Shown piece after piece: positions 18,109 through 26,106 of a stretch of 64,000 bases of DNA. Within the stretch, counting starts at the first letter, position 1; each line of letters starts with the position of its first letter. Under the pieces are notes generated by a model that saw nothing but the letters and a program-made list of their open reading frames with translations, was not told where the DNA came from and made no database searches. The stretch spans positions 1 to 64,000 of the forward strand of contig NZ_BAMW01000022.1 of NCBI RefSeq assembly GCF_000963945.1. Direction: 5' to 3'. The DNA comes from Acetobacter indonesiensis (GTDB lineage: Bacteria; Pseudomonadota; Alphaproteobacteria; Acetobacterales; Acetobacteraceae). Both the position numbers and the translations under genes were made by a program.

Positions 18109-18792
18109 ATGTCTGTTTTTGCACGATATCAGTCATGGCTTGAACGTCGCTATCGTTCTCATGGTGCAGGAAAAGATCAGGACTGGCTGCAACAGGTGCA
18201 AGCAAAATTCCCTGACGCATTTTCTGTCACAAAAGATTTTATGGAAGATATGCAGGACTATGCAGGAAAAATTTCTCTTGAGTCAGCAAGGGGCATAGCG
18301 TTTTCAACTGGCGGGTTTTTATGGCTGCTTATTTTAGGAATTGCCGCCTGGTGTATGCAGCATCAGCTTGAACAGTGGCCCGACGCATTAAGGCATCAGG
18401 CAGAAATGGCGTCAGGTGGAATTTTAGGTGGAACATTCCTGTTTGGTGCTTTTGAAGTTATCAGAATGTTTGCCACGTCACCCCCCACTTTCAGATCAAA
18501 ACGTGTCGATAATCTGAGAAAGTTTTGGGAAACTATTCTGGAAACCGAAACTGACCCAGATGTCGTCACTGAAAAGCTGGATCTGTTTATCGCACAGGAG
18601 CGTGCTGCACAGATACGCATTTTTGCCCTGGATGCATCTGGCAACTGGGCGCTCAACAAAATGATAATAGGTTTTCAGTGCGTTGCTGTTTTGATGGTTG
18701 TTATTTTTGGTGTGAAGATGTTTGACGCTTATGGCAAACTTCCACGTCCAACACCTGTCACGTGTCAGATCATCAATCCCGGACATGTGTGA
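18109..18792 (+). CDS. Hypothetical membrane protein
   Basis: A 227-residue protein that I do not recognise. It has a soluble N-terminal part of about 65 residues and three predicted membrane helices (near FLWLLILGIAAWC, GGTFLFGAFEVI and CVAVLMVVIFGVKM). The region between helices 2 and 3 is charged. The ATG at 18109 is preceded by AAAGGAAA. The gene is visibly richer in A+T than its neighbours, which hints at horizontal acquisition. It stands alone, facing the giant Hint-glycosyltransferase gene. Confidence 0.7.
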   Translation: MSVFARYQSWLERRYRSHGAGKDQDWLQQVQAKFPDAFSVTKDFMEDMQDYAGKISLESARGIAFSTGGFLWLLILGIAAWCMQHQLEQWPDALRHQAEMASGGILGGTFLFGAFEVIRMFATSPPTFRSKRVDNLRKFWETILETETDPDVVTEKLDLFIAQERAAQIRIFALDASGNWALNKMIIGFQCVAVLMVVIFGVKMFDAYGKLPRPTPVTCQIINPGHV

Positions 18793-18834
18793 AAAACCCT
18801 TTCTGTACAACCAAGCGTCATAGCAGAAAGGGTT
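18788..18834 (-). terminator. Terminator of the giant Hint-glycosyltransferase gene
   Basis: AACCCTTTCTG / CAGAAAGGGTT is an 11-base perfect stem with an 18-base loop. On the minus strand it is followed by TTTTTC. It lies 35 bases after the giant gene's stop and may also serve the convergent membrane-protein gene. Confidence 0.75.
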
Positions 18835-18868
18835 AGTCATGCGGCAGAAACGGCTGGGAATTCTGTCC

Positions 18869-21800
18869 TCAGCCTGCCTGGCGGATCTGCGCGGCGCGTG
18901 GTGCCAAAGCTATCGTCAGGCTGTTTTCCACCTGCTGTTCAGACCAGTGGTCCCGCATATAGGCACGTCCGGCTTTTGAGGTGTGCTGATACAGCGCACT
19001 GTCTTCATGCGCTGCAATAATGAGTGCGGCCAGTGCATCCGCATCGTGCGCGACCAGACGTGTGAGAGTATCAGGCAAGTCAAGACCTTCGGCAGCAACC
19101 GGGGTCATGACGCACGGCAGACCCGCGGCAAGGCTATCCAGCACTTTTCCTTTAATGCCTGCGCCAAACCGTAGCGGGGCAATGCTCAGGCGGCTTGCAT
19201 CAAACAGGGATTGCAGGTCAGGCACATGCCCCAGAACCCGGACCTGTTTACCCGCCAGTGCGTGGATGCTGTCAGGCATGTCTGCACCGGCAAGGCTGCA
19301 CTCAATATGCGGGGCGTGCTGCCATACACGCGGCATGATGTTCTTGACCAGCCACAGCGCAGCATCCCGGTTGGGGGCATGGGCGTAGTTACCCACAAAC
19401 ACCACACCCTGCCGTTTGGTAAATGCAGGGACACGGCTGCGTGTCGCATACGCCCAAGGCACCACCTGCACCCTTTTCTGCGGCAGGTTCTGGGCAATCA
19501 GAGCGGCTTCATCCGCTGAATGTGTAATGACGCAATCGGCCTGCCTCATGGCCGCACATTCGGCCTGCCGCACCTGTTTGGCATGTGCCAGCAGTTCCGG
19601 TCGGCTTTGGGCCTGTGCCTGCCGGGCCAGTCTGACACAGTGCAGATCAGCAACGCTGTAGAGTATTCTGCTGCGTTTCTGAAACTGCCGGGCCAGTGTT
19701 GCATAGCGCGCAGCCGTATCAACACGATGCAAATACACGACATCAAAACTATCGTGCTGTTGCCGCAAGATATCTTCAATCGAGGAATAGAACGGGGCTG
19801 CCAGCACCTGCGCCTGTGGCATATCGGGCAGCACAGCCGCGCCAGCCATATGATCCGCCGCGGCAAAGCTGACGTCATACCCTAACGCGGCAAACGCCCG
19901 CATATGCGACAGTAAGGCGCAAGACCCGGCGTCCCGCCGCGCATCAGGCTGGCGGGTATCAATAACCAGAACACGCTTGTTACGGTTGTGCAGCACAACG
20001 TCGCGGCCCTGGCGCTGCTGTGTGCGGGCCAGAGCACGGGCAGCCTTGCCGCTCTGTTCCTCTGCCTTTGCTGCTTTCAGGCGGTCAACCTGCGCCAACA
20101 GAAAATGCAGCACATCGTCCTGATGCGGTTTGCCCGCAGTGGCGGCCACAGCATCGGCCAACGCTTTTTCTATAGTCTGGTCAAACACGGTTGCGGTTTC
20201 CAGCACCCGTGGGGCACCCAGCAATGCGCCGTCCTGTTCGCGCCGGATTTCAATAACGTGTTTGGTAAAGGGGGACAGGCTGCCGGGCAGAAGCACATCA
20301 AACCCGCACCGTGCAGTGGGGCAGGCCCCGGCCTGCTTCACATCCGGGCGTAAGGCATTGGCCACCAGCGTGCTGATAATCTGCCCGTTAGCCAGTATTT
20401 GCAGGGCAACCGGTTCATGGGGGTGGGCCGGGTTATGCGCCCAACCCGCAATTCGGTCATGGGAGACAGTGTCAATAAAGCCGTTCAAAGGTGTTGTGGG
20501 GGTACGGGCAATAATGGCCTGCATGGGTTGGTGTTCAGGCATATCCAGCACCCAGGGGCTGTTGCCCACCGGGGCCGCATCTTCCATGCGCCGAACCTCC
20601 AGCACATGCCGAATGGCAGGGTTCAGGCCGCCGGGTATTTCAAAAACAAACCCGCAGGCACTTCCCACATCCGGGCGGGGAAGGTTCGCGACAACGTGGC
20701 CCAGAACAACACCGTTACTCAGCACCTGGAGGCTGACAGGGGCCGCGTTGCCTGGGGTGCGGGCCCAGCCACAAACCGTGTGACGCGTGACCGTATCGAC
20801 AAAGCCATTCAGTCTTTCAACAGGCTTTGGGGCCACTGTGCCGTGGTTCAGCCGGTGACGAATAGCCTCTAGCATGTGCCCCTGTTCCACCCGTGGGGCG
20901 CAATAGCGGGCGGGGGATTGTCTGGCATCAGGGTAAAGGGCTGAATATTCTGCGGCATTATGAAACATGCCGCGTGAATCATCATCAATGAAGGATTCGG
21001 ATTCTACACCATTGGCAAACAGAATATCATGGCTTTCCAGTTCAATATGGAAATACGCCACTTCATCCATGGCTTCGGCCTGCACAATACTGTCATTATT
21101 GACCAGCAGAACAGCCGGAACCAGCACCCCGTCCAGATACATGGCATGCAGTGGGGAAACCGCAAGGTCCTGCCACGGAAGCGCCTGTCCCGTTGCCGAG
21201 CGACCCAAAGACCCGGTTTTGAACACAACTGGCAGAACATCCCGGTTGCCAGCGGCAAACTGGCCCGAATACGCACGGCGGCCAATCCATTTTACCGGCC
21301 GGTAGCCATTACGACGTGTCTTGACCTTGTCACCAATTTTAAGTGTTTCAACCGGAACGTCTCCGGCATCGGTTTCAATTAGTGTGCCACGGCAGTAACA
21401 GGGCGTTCCGTCATCAATAATATATTCGCCGTCGTCTTCATCACCATACACATCCAGTTTGAAGTCAGACCCTGCACCGGTAAGGGTTATGGTGTTCACG
21501 GTGTCTGTCCCCGGCACCGTGTAAATCAGCTTGTTCCCCTGAATAGTCAGACCGTCAGTTCCATAATGGGGAATAAGGATGGTGCCTTTTTCAATCGAGA
21601 CATTGTTCAGTGTCGCATTTGCAAGTTCAAGAACCGAATTGCCTGTCAGCGTAACATTGTTCAGCACAGCACCGTCATTCATGCCAAGCTGACTGTCATT
21701 CAGGGTAATATTGGAGACACTGCCACCGCGTATGTCCAACTCGGATGCGGAAAAGGTTTGATAAGATGCCGATGTACCACTTTCGACTATTTCCGTAGCG

Positions 21801-23299
21801 CCCGACAGAAATGTGTCATAGCTGGTGGTGTCACCCGCGTCCTGCATCAGCAGATACGCCCCGGATATATACGTATTGGCGGACAACACCACACCCGGCG
21901 TCATAAGTGACACATTGGCACTGCTGCCAATAAACGTGTTGTGGTCAATGGTTGTGGTGGGCGATGCTGCCGACTTCATGACGGCAACGGACGCGTTATT
22001 AAAGGTGTCATGGCTGACGGTTACCGGGCCAGGTGATCCGTCCAGAATATTAAGTAACTCACCTGACTGGAACGTGTCATATGTGGTCTCGCCGCCCCGC
22101 AGCCAGATGGTTGTATCTGAAAATGTGTTGTACCGGGCTGTGCCGCCTTCTATTTCAATTTCGCTTTGCGATGTCAGATAGCTGTTCTGAACAATCGCAC
22201 CACTTTGAATTGAAAGTGCTTTGACCTGCGCGCCGCTTTCAATAGTCATGCCTGTGCCGGAATGCATGTCGATATTTTCGACAAACCCGCCGCTTGAGAC
22301 ATAAACATTCAGTTCGGTTGACTGATACCCCGAACCAGAAACGGTTGCGGACAGCGCCCCTTCCAACAGTTTGCCGCCGGAGTGGATGGTAACGCCCAGC
22401 CCCCCGGTTGCGCTGCCAGAAAATGTGATGGTAGAAAGCGTGCCGTAATTCTCGATTGAGTTCTGGTCATACGCGTTGCCAGTTGTGGCCGTGACGCTGT
22501 ATATTGTTGCACCCGATGTCACCAGCAGGCGGGTTGGTTCCGTATCACCATCCTTGATAAAATCTGACAGAGTGACAGACTGAAACGCAACATTATTTGA
22601 TGTAAGACCAACTTCTACAATATCATCATTCTCAGACAGAATAACATAGCCCGCGCTGGCACCCGTAATATTGCTGGCAGATGCGCCGGGTTCCGCCAGA
22701 AAAAAGCCGCCGCTTTCAACCGTCACACTGTCAGCAACAGTGCCGGAATCAGCAATAAAGACAGCACCAGACTTCACCGTCACACCAGATGCCACAGACC
22801 CGGCATCATCCACTTCCATATATCCGCCGGAGCTGACAATCGTGTTGGTGACAGTGGCATTTGTATCCACATAGACAGCGCCACCCGAATGCACCGTAAT
22901 GTCAGATGCCAGCGTGGGGGCCAGACCAGAACTATAGTCTTCGCCAATATTGGCCTGGCCGCCATTTAAAATCTGCGCGCCCCGGACTGTCGCGCCTGCG
23001 TCGGCCTCTAATGTTCCGCCACTGCCTACCGTAGTATTTATACTTACCCCGCCCGAGAAAACTTCCTGGTCTCCATCATTAATCTGGGTCCCGATGCTGC
23101 TGCCATACACATCTTCTTCTGCTGCATATGTGTTGTCGTCACTGTTTGCATACGCGAATGCCGGATCAAGCTGCGTATTGCTGACAACCCCGCCAGACAT
23201 CACGGTCAGGGTTTGGTTCACCGTAATCACAAGTCCGGATGAAACCTGACCCCCAGAAACAATAACCGTTGATGAGGATGAGGAAGAGCTATCAGCCAT
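18869..23299 (-). CDS. Giant fusion: strand-loop-strand repeats, Hint domain, carrier-like modules, glycosyltransferase
   Basis: A single frame of 1,476 residues. Residues 1-620 are Ser/Gly/Thr-rich with recurrent TVxSGG-type units (GGQVSSGLVITVNQTLTVMS, VNSGG/VESGG variants), like the AIDA-type autotransporter passenger repeats. A Hint_2 domain spans about 634-785, with Cys in CYCRGTLI and a block-B His in VSPLHAMY. Two modules of about 105 residues follow near 830 and 938 (LNGFVDTVTRHTVCGWA and LNGFIDTVSHDRIAGWA). From about 1107 to the end is a GT4-type glycosyltransferase with FVGNYAHAPNRDAALW and the donor-site region FGAGIKGKVLDSLAAGLP. No signal peptide or autotransporter barrel is seen. 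The ATG at 23299 is preferred to a TTG at 23311. The gene is likely monocistronic. Confidence 0.85.
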   Translation of the reverse strand: MADSSSSSSSTVIVSGGQVSSGLVITVNQTLTVMSGGVVSNTQLDPAFAYANSDDNTYAAEEDVYGSSIGTQINDGDQEVFSGGVSINTTVGSGGTLEADAGATVRGAQILNGGQANIGEDYSSGLAPTLASDITVHSGGAVYVDTNATVTNTIVSSGGYMEVDDAGSVASGVTVKSGAVFIADSGTVADSVTVESGGFFLAEPGASASNITGASAGYVILSENDDIVEVGLTSNNVAFQSVTLSDFIKDGDTEPTRLLVTSGATIYSVTATTGNAYDQNSIENYGTLSTITFSGSATGGLGVTIHSGGKLLEGALSATVSGSGYQSTELNVYVSSGGFVENIDMHSGTGMTIESGAQVKALSIQSGAIVQNSYLTSQSEIEIEGGTARYNTFSDTTIWLRGGETTYDTFQSGELLNILDGSPGPVTVSHDTFNNASVAVMKSAASPTTTIDHNTFIGSSANVSLMTPGVVLSANTYISGAYLLMQDAGDTTSYDTFLSGATEIVESGTSASYQTFSASELDIRGGSVSNITLNDSQLGMNDGAVLNNVTLTGNSVLELANATLNNVSIEKGTILIPHYGTDGLTIQGNKLIYTVPGTDTVNTITLTGAGSDFKLDVYGDEDDGEYIIDDGTPCYCRGTLIETDAGDVPVETLKIGDKVKTRRNGYRPVKWIGRRAYSGQFAAGNRDVLPVVFKTGSLGRSATGQALPWQDLAVSPLHAMYLDGVLVPAVLLVNNDSIVQAEAMDEVAYFHIELESHDILFANGVESESFIDDDSRGMFHNAAEYSALYPDARQSPARYCAPRVEQGHMLEAIRHRLNHGTVAPKPVERLNGFVDTVTRHTVCGWARTPGNAAPVSLQVLSNGVVLGHVVANLPRPDVGSACGFVFEIPGGLNPAIRHVLEVRRMEDAAPVGNSPWVLDMPEHQPMQAIIARTPTTPLNGFIDTVSHDRIAGWAHNPAHPHEPVALQILANGQIISTLVANALRPDVKQAGACPTARCGFDVLLPGSLSPFTKHVIEIRREQDGALLGAPRVLETATVFDQTIEKALADAVAATAGKPHQDDVLHFLLAQVDRLKAAKAEEQSGKAARALARTQQRQGRDVVLHNRNKRVLVIDTRQPDARRDAGSCALLSHMRAFAALGYDVSFAAADHMAGAAVLPDMPQAQVLAAPFYSSIEDILRQQHDSFDVVYLHRVDTAARYATLARQFQKRSRILYSVADLHCVRLARQAQAQSRPELLAHAKQVRQAECAAMRQADCVITHSADEAALIAQNLPQKRVQVVPWAYATRSRVPAFTKRQGVVFVGNYAHAPNRDAALWLVKNIMPRVWQHAPHIECSLAGADMPDSIHALAGKQVRVLGHVPDLQSLFDASRLSIAPLRFGAGIKGKVLDSLAAGLPCVMTPVAAEGLDLPDTLTRLVAHDADALAALIIAAHEDSALYQHTSKAGRAYMRDHWSEQQVENSLTIALAPRAAQIRQAG

Positions 23300-23390
23300 G
23301 TCAGATCTCAAATGGAATATGTGTCAAAACAGACCAACACTCTGCCCCAAAATCAACACATCGCCTATAAGGAAAAACCGACTGATTACA

Positions 23391-23432
23391 GAAAAAGCGC
23401 AGAACAGACCATAATCTGATATGCGCTTTTTC
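23391..23432 (-). terminator. Terminator after cytochrome c gene
   Basis: GAAAAAGCGCA / TGCGCTTTTTC, an 11-base perfect inverted repeat with a 20-base loop that can form a small inner stem. It separates the oxidase-cytochrome pair from the giant gene on the minus strand. Confidence 0.7.
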
Positions 23433-23507
23433 TATATTTGATATAATAAAAAACTTTAAATACGATAGAATCTACTTGTTTCTATATCCCATCTCACACT
23501 AGGTCCT

Positions 23508-24062
23508 TTACTTCCCGCCCGGTGTCAGCTTCTGCACATCCACTTTGGGGAAGCGCACCTTGCCCAGTGCGGCCGCCGTGGTGGGGAGGGGTGTTTTACC
23601 TGCCGCTACACCATTTTCGTGCAGAATGAAGGCCAGAATATCCGCATTTTCCTCCGCCGATAAAGCACCGGGCGAGGACAACGGCATTGCGCCAGACATA
23701 TAGGTGAACAGGTCGCCCAACGGCCCGTCAGACCAGTTGGCAACCAGCCGCCCTGTCAGCGATGGCGCGTCAAACGCACCGGCCAACGCTGGCCCGTGGC
23801 AGACGGCGCAGGCTTCCTTATAGCTTTCTGCACCGCGCTGCGCCTGCTCCGCCGTGTAGCTGGCGGGGGGCAGATTGGCGGCACTGGTGCTGCTTTTCAC
23901 GCGCGGGCCGTGCGGGGCGGCATGGGCTGGGCTGCTTGTCAGTGCCGGGGCCAGCAGAAGGGCGGCCACAAAAGCCCCACCCACCAGGCGTGCCGTCAGC
24001 GCGCCACGGGTCAGCATAGTCAGTGGCGCTGTGGCAGGGTGCGTCTTAGAAGCGTTTTTCAT
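23508..24062 (-). CDS. c-type cytochrome, periplasmic
   Basis: A 184-residue protein with an N-terminal hydrophobic export segment (about 25-48, ending near AHA-APH) and a single class I cytochrome c domain. The haem-binding motif is CAVCH near residue 87, and the axial Met is probably in YMSGAMPLSSPG. It should accept electrons from the flavoprotein encoded immediately upstream and pass them to the respiratory chain. Its ATG overlaps the oxidase stop (ATGA), so the two are co-translated. Such flavoprotein plus cytochrome pairs are typical of oxidative fermentation in acetic acid bacteria. Confidence 0.92.
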   Translation of the reverse strand: MKNASKTHPATAPLTMLTRGALTARLVGGAFVAALLLAPALTSSPAHAAPHGPRVKSSTSAANLPPASYTAEQAQRGAESYKEACAVCHGPALAGAFDAPSLTGRLVANWSDGPLGDLFTYMSGAMPLSSPGALSAEENADILAFILHENGVAAGKTPLPTTAAALGKVRFPKVDVQKLTPGGK

Positions 24063-25306
24063 CAGACGTGCTCCTTCCCCATGCGGGCAAACAGGTCTTC
24101 AAAAATGCCAATGGCCTTTTCGGCTTCGCTGCGGTCAGCATGTTCAAAACTGTTGCCCACGCCAATCATTTCCCCAAGTGTGTGGGTGAAGTCCAACCCC
24201 TGAACCATCACCCCATCGGTTTTGGAGAGCAGAGCCGCCCCCCGATATTCCACACCATACAGGGCATCGGCCTGCGGGGGCAGCCAGTTTGTCTGGCCCC
24301 GAACAGGGATAAGCGTCTTGTCCTGCCACCAGTCACTGGCGGCATAGCCGGGGCAGTTGATAATCACATCTTCAGGCAGGGATTTCAGGTCTGCGGGGTT
24401 ATGAAATTCGCGGATCACAATCTTACCGCCTGCCTGATAAAATTCAGACAGCAGCAGATGCCCATACGCCCCGAAATTGAACATCATCATATTCGCCCGC
24501 CGCGCATGGGCCACAGGGAAGGGGTTGTCCTTCGGGTCAATATCTTCAGGGTTGGGAATAATATCGCGAATCAGATCCCCATAATCGGCAAATTCTGATG
24601 TGTGTTGCGGTTTGCCAGTGGTGCTGTAATCGCCCACGCCCGGTGCTGGCGGTGGCAGATGCCGCTGGTCAAACGGAATATCTGAAAGCGAATAATTATC
24701 GCGGAAATCAATGGGGTTTCCCGGCAGGCCCAGATAATCCCGGTATGTGCGCCAGCTATAGCGCGCCATCTGTTCCCATACGGCGGCAAATTCAGGGCCA
24801 GCCGGTTTGGTCAGCGCCACGCGGCTGTCTGGCGTCCAGCTTCCGTTGGCCCGGACTGACCGCGTGTGCGGCAGCAGCGCCTTGGTATAGATGGTAACGG
24901 TTTTCCCCGCCCGCTGGGCTGTCAGGGCGGAGGTCAGGCCGATAACCCCACAGCCAATAACCGCCACAGACTCTTTCAGCGTTGCCGCAGCCTTGCCTAC
25001 CGCAATGTTGGCAGACCCCCACGATAACGACCAGCCGCTGCCGCCATGCCCGTAGTTATGAATGACGGTTTTATCGCCAATTTTTTCAACATCCAGCCGC
25101 GGCCCCATGGGGCGGAACGGGCGCAGACACACCTTTATGTCCGTCAACTGGTCCATATGCACCCGCATGGGCGGCAAATGCGGAATAGACCCGGCAGGGG
25201 CCGTGCGGCGCAGGGCAGCAGCGGCTTCTGGCACAGACGCCCAGCTTTTGCGGGTGGCCAGAGCCCCAAGGGCCAACGACCCGGCAAACAAATCTCTTCG
25301 TTTCAC
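24062..25306 (-). CDS. Tat-exported FAD oxidoreductase, D-amino-acid-oxidase related, apparently circularly permuted
   Basis: A 414-residue flavoprotein. A twin-arginine signal (VKRRDLFAGSLALGALAT) opens it. At about 60-95 comes a block that in D-amino-acid oxidases is C-terminal: CLRPFRPMGPRLDVE, then VIHNYGHGGSGWSLSWGSA, matching the family signature. Only then does the FAD-binding Rossmann motif appear (VAVIGCGVIGLTSAL, about 112-126), normally N-terminal. The chain ends with the RGQ and MVQGLDFT segments that usually precede the CLRP block. Thus the order of parts is rotated. The GTG start at 25306 follows GAGGGAAAG. It probably oxidises a D-amino acid or related compound in the periplasm, giving electrons to the downstream cytochrome. 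The substrate is not known. Confidence 0.85.
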   Translation of the reverse strand: MKRRDLFAGSLALGALATRKSWASVPEAAAALRRTAPAGSIPHLPPMRVHMDQLTDIKVCLRPFRPMGPRLDVEKIGDKTVIHNYGHGGSGWSLSWGSANIAVGKAAATLKESVAVIGCGVIGLTSALTAQRAGKTVTIYTKALLPHTRSVRANGSWTPDSRVALTKPAGPEFAAVWEQMARYSWRTYRDYLGLPGNPIDFRDNYSLSDIPFDQRHLPPPAPGVGDYSTTGKPQHTSEFADYGDLIRDIIPNPEDIDPKDNPFPVAHARRANMMMFNFGAYGHLLLSEFYQAGGKIVIREFHNPADLKSLPEDVIINCPGYAASDWWQDKTLIPVRGQTNWLPPQADALYGVEYRGAALLSKTDGVMVQGLDFTHTLGEMIGVGNSFEHADRSEAEKAIGIFEDLFARMGKEHV

Positions 25307-25529
25307 AATACGGGTCTTTCCCTCTGTCGGTTTGCACAACAACCGGGCCGGGGTGGCACGATATTCCCCCGCAGCATTCCTGCATCCCGCAGGGAAGGCA
25401 ACCCCCAAAAGAAGGATTTTTACAGATTTTATCAGGATTAAAAAAGTTCCGGTAAAATAACGAAGGGAAAAGGCACCTGCATCTTTCGCTCTTGTGTGCG
25501 CCCCTTAACCTTGGGTTCAGGTCATAGGC

Positions 25530-25832
25530 TTACACCAGAAAGGCCGCGTCCCGAATCACACTGATATCGTCCTGTTCCAGTTCCTCGCACAGGGCCGTCA
25601 GGGTGGCGCTACAGTCCAGCACCGCCAGCGGCAGGGTGCGGCATGACAGCCCCTGCACCAAAGGATCAATCTGGTGCGCGGTTTCACGCAGGGTCTGGGC
25701 AATCTGCAACACTGTCCGGCAATCCTGCTCGGTCTGGGCGTGTTTGGCGGGCAGGGTGCCGGGCAGCGGCATATGCCGCAGGTCATCCCGCAACACAGGC
25801 GGAGGGAGGGGTGAAGGAGCAGGGTGGAGCAT
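25530..25832 (-). CDS. Small hypothetical protein
   Basis: A protein of about 100 residues with no recognised domain. It begins MLHPAPSPLPPPVLRDDL and is helical and polar after that (AQTEQDCRTVLQIAQTLRET). The ATG at 25832 has AAGGTG seven bases upstream; the frame continues open to 26018, but that part is Trp/Cys-rich and unlikely. It lies upstream of the flavin oxidase on the same strand with a 220-base gap. Confidence 0.5.
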   Translation of the reverse strand: MLHPAPSPLPPPVLRDDLRHMPLPGTLPAKHAQTEQDCRTVLQIAQTLRETAHQIDPLVQGLSCRTLPLAVLDCSATLTALCEELEQDDISVIRDAAFLV

Positions 25833-25998
25833 CTGAAGCACCTTTGTATCAGCCAGAAGGCAAACCCTGTCTAAGCCTGACCATCCGCAACAGGCAGTCC
25901 AAACTGCCCTATGCGCCACAACGGCACGGGCTGAAAACCATGAACACATAGGCACGGCTAAATGAGCCTCAAACCCGGCCGGTCCGGTGTTCAGGCAC

Positions 25999-26036
25999 AA
26001 AAAAACGGGCCACCCCATATATTATAGGGTAGCCCG
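25999..26036 (-). terminator. Terminator after third Hint gene
   Basis: ACGGGC-c-ACCC and GGGT-a-GCCCGT arms around an AT-rich loop. On the minus strand the stem is followed by a run of seven T. Confidence 0.8.
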
Positions 26037-26106
26037 TCCTTTCTTATCCCTGTGGTGCAGGGACACTGTTTATGCCGATACGCTCAGCCCGCAGCGGCTT
26101 TTGGCA

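Noticed and set aside
20130-20783. Plus-strand frame of 217 codons inside the giant gene
   Set aside because: It is opposite a clear glycosyltransferase fusion gene and has Arg/Ser/Pro-rich antisense composition.
18869-23299. Classical type V autotransporter
   Set aside because: The repeats fit, but no signal peptide and no C-terminal beta-barrel are present; the C-terminus is a glycosyltransferase.
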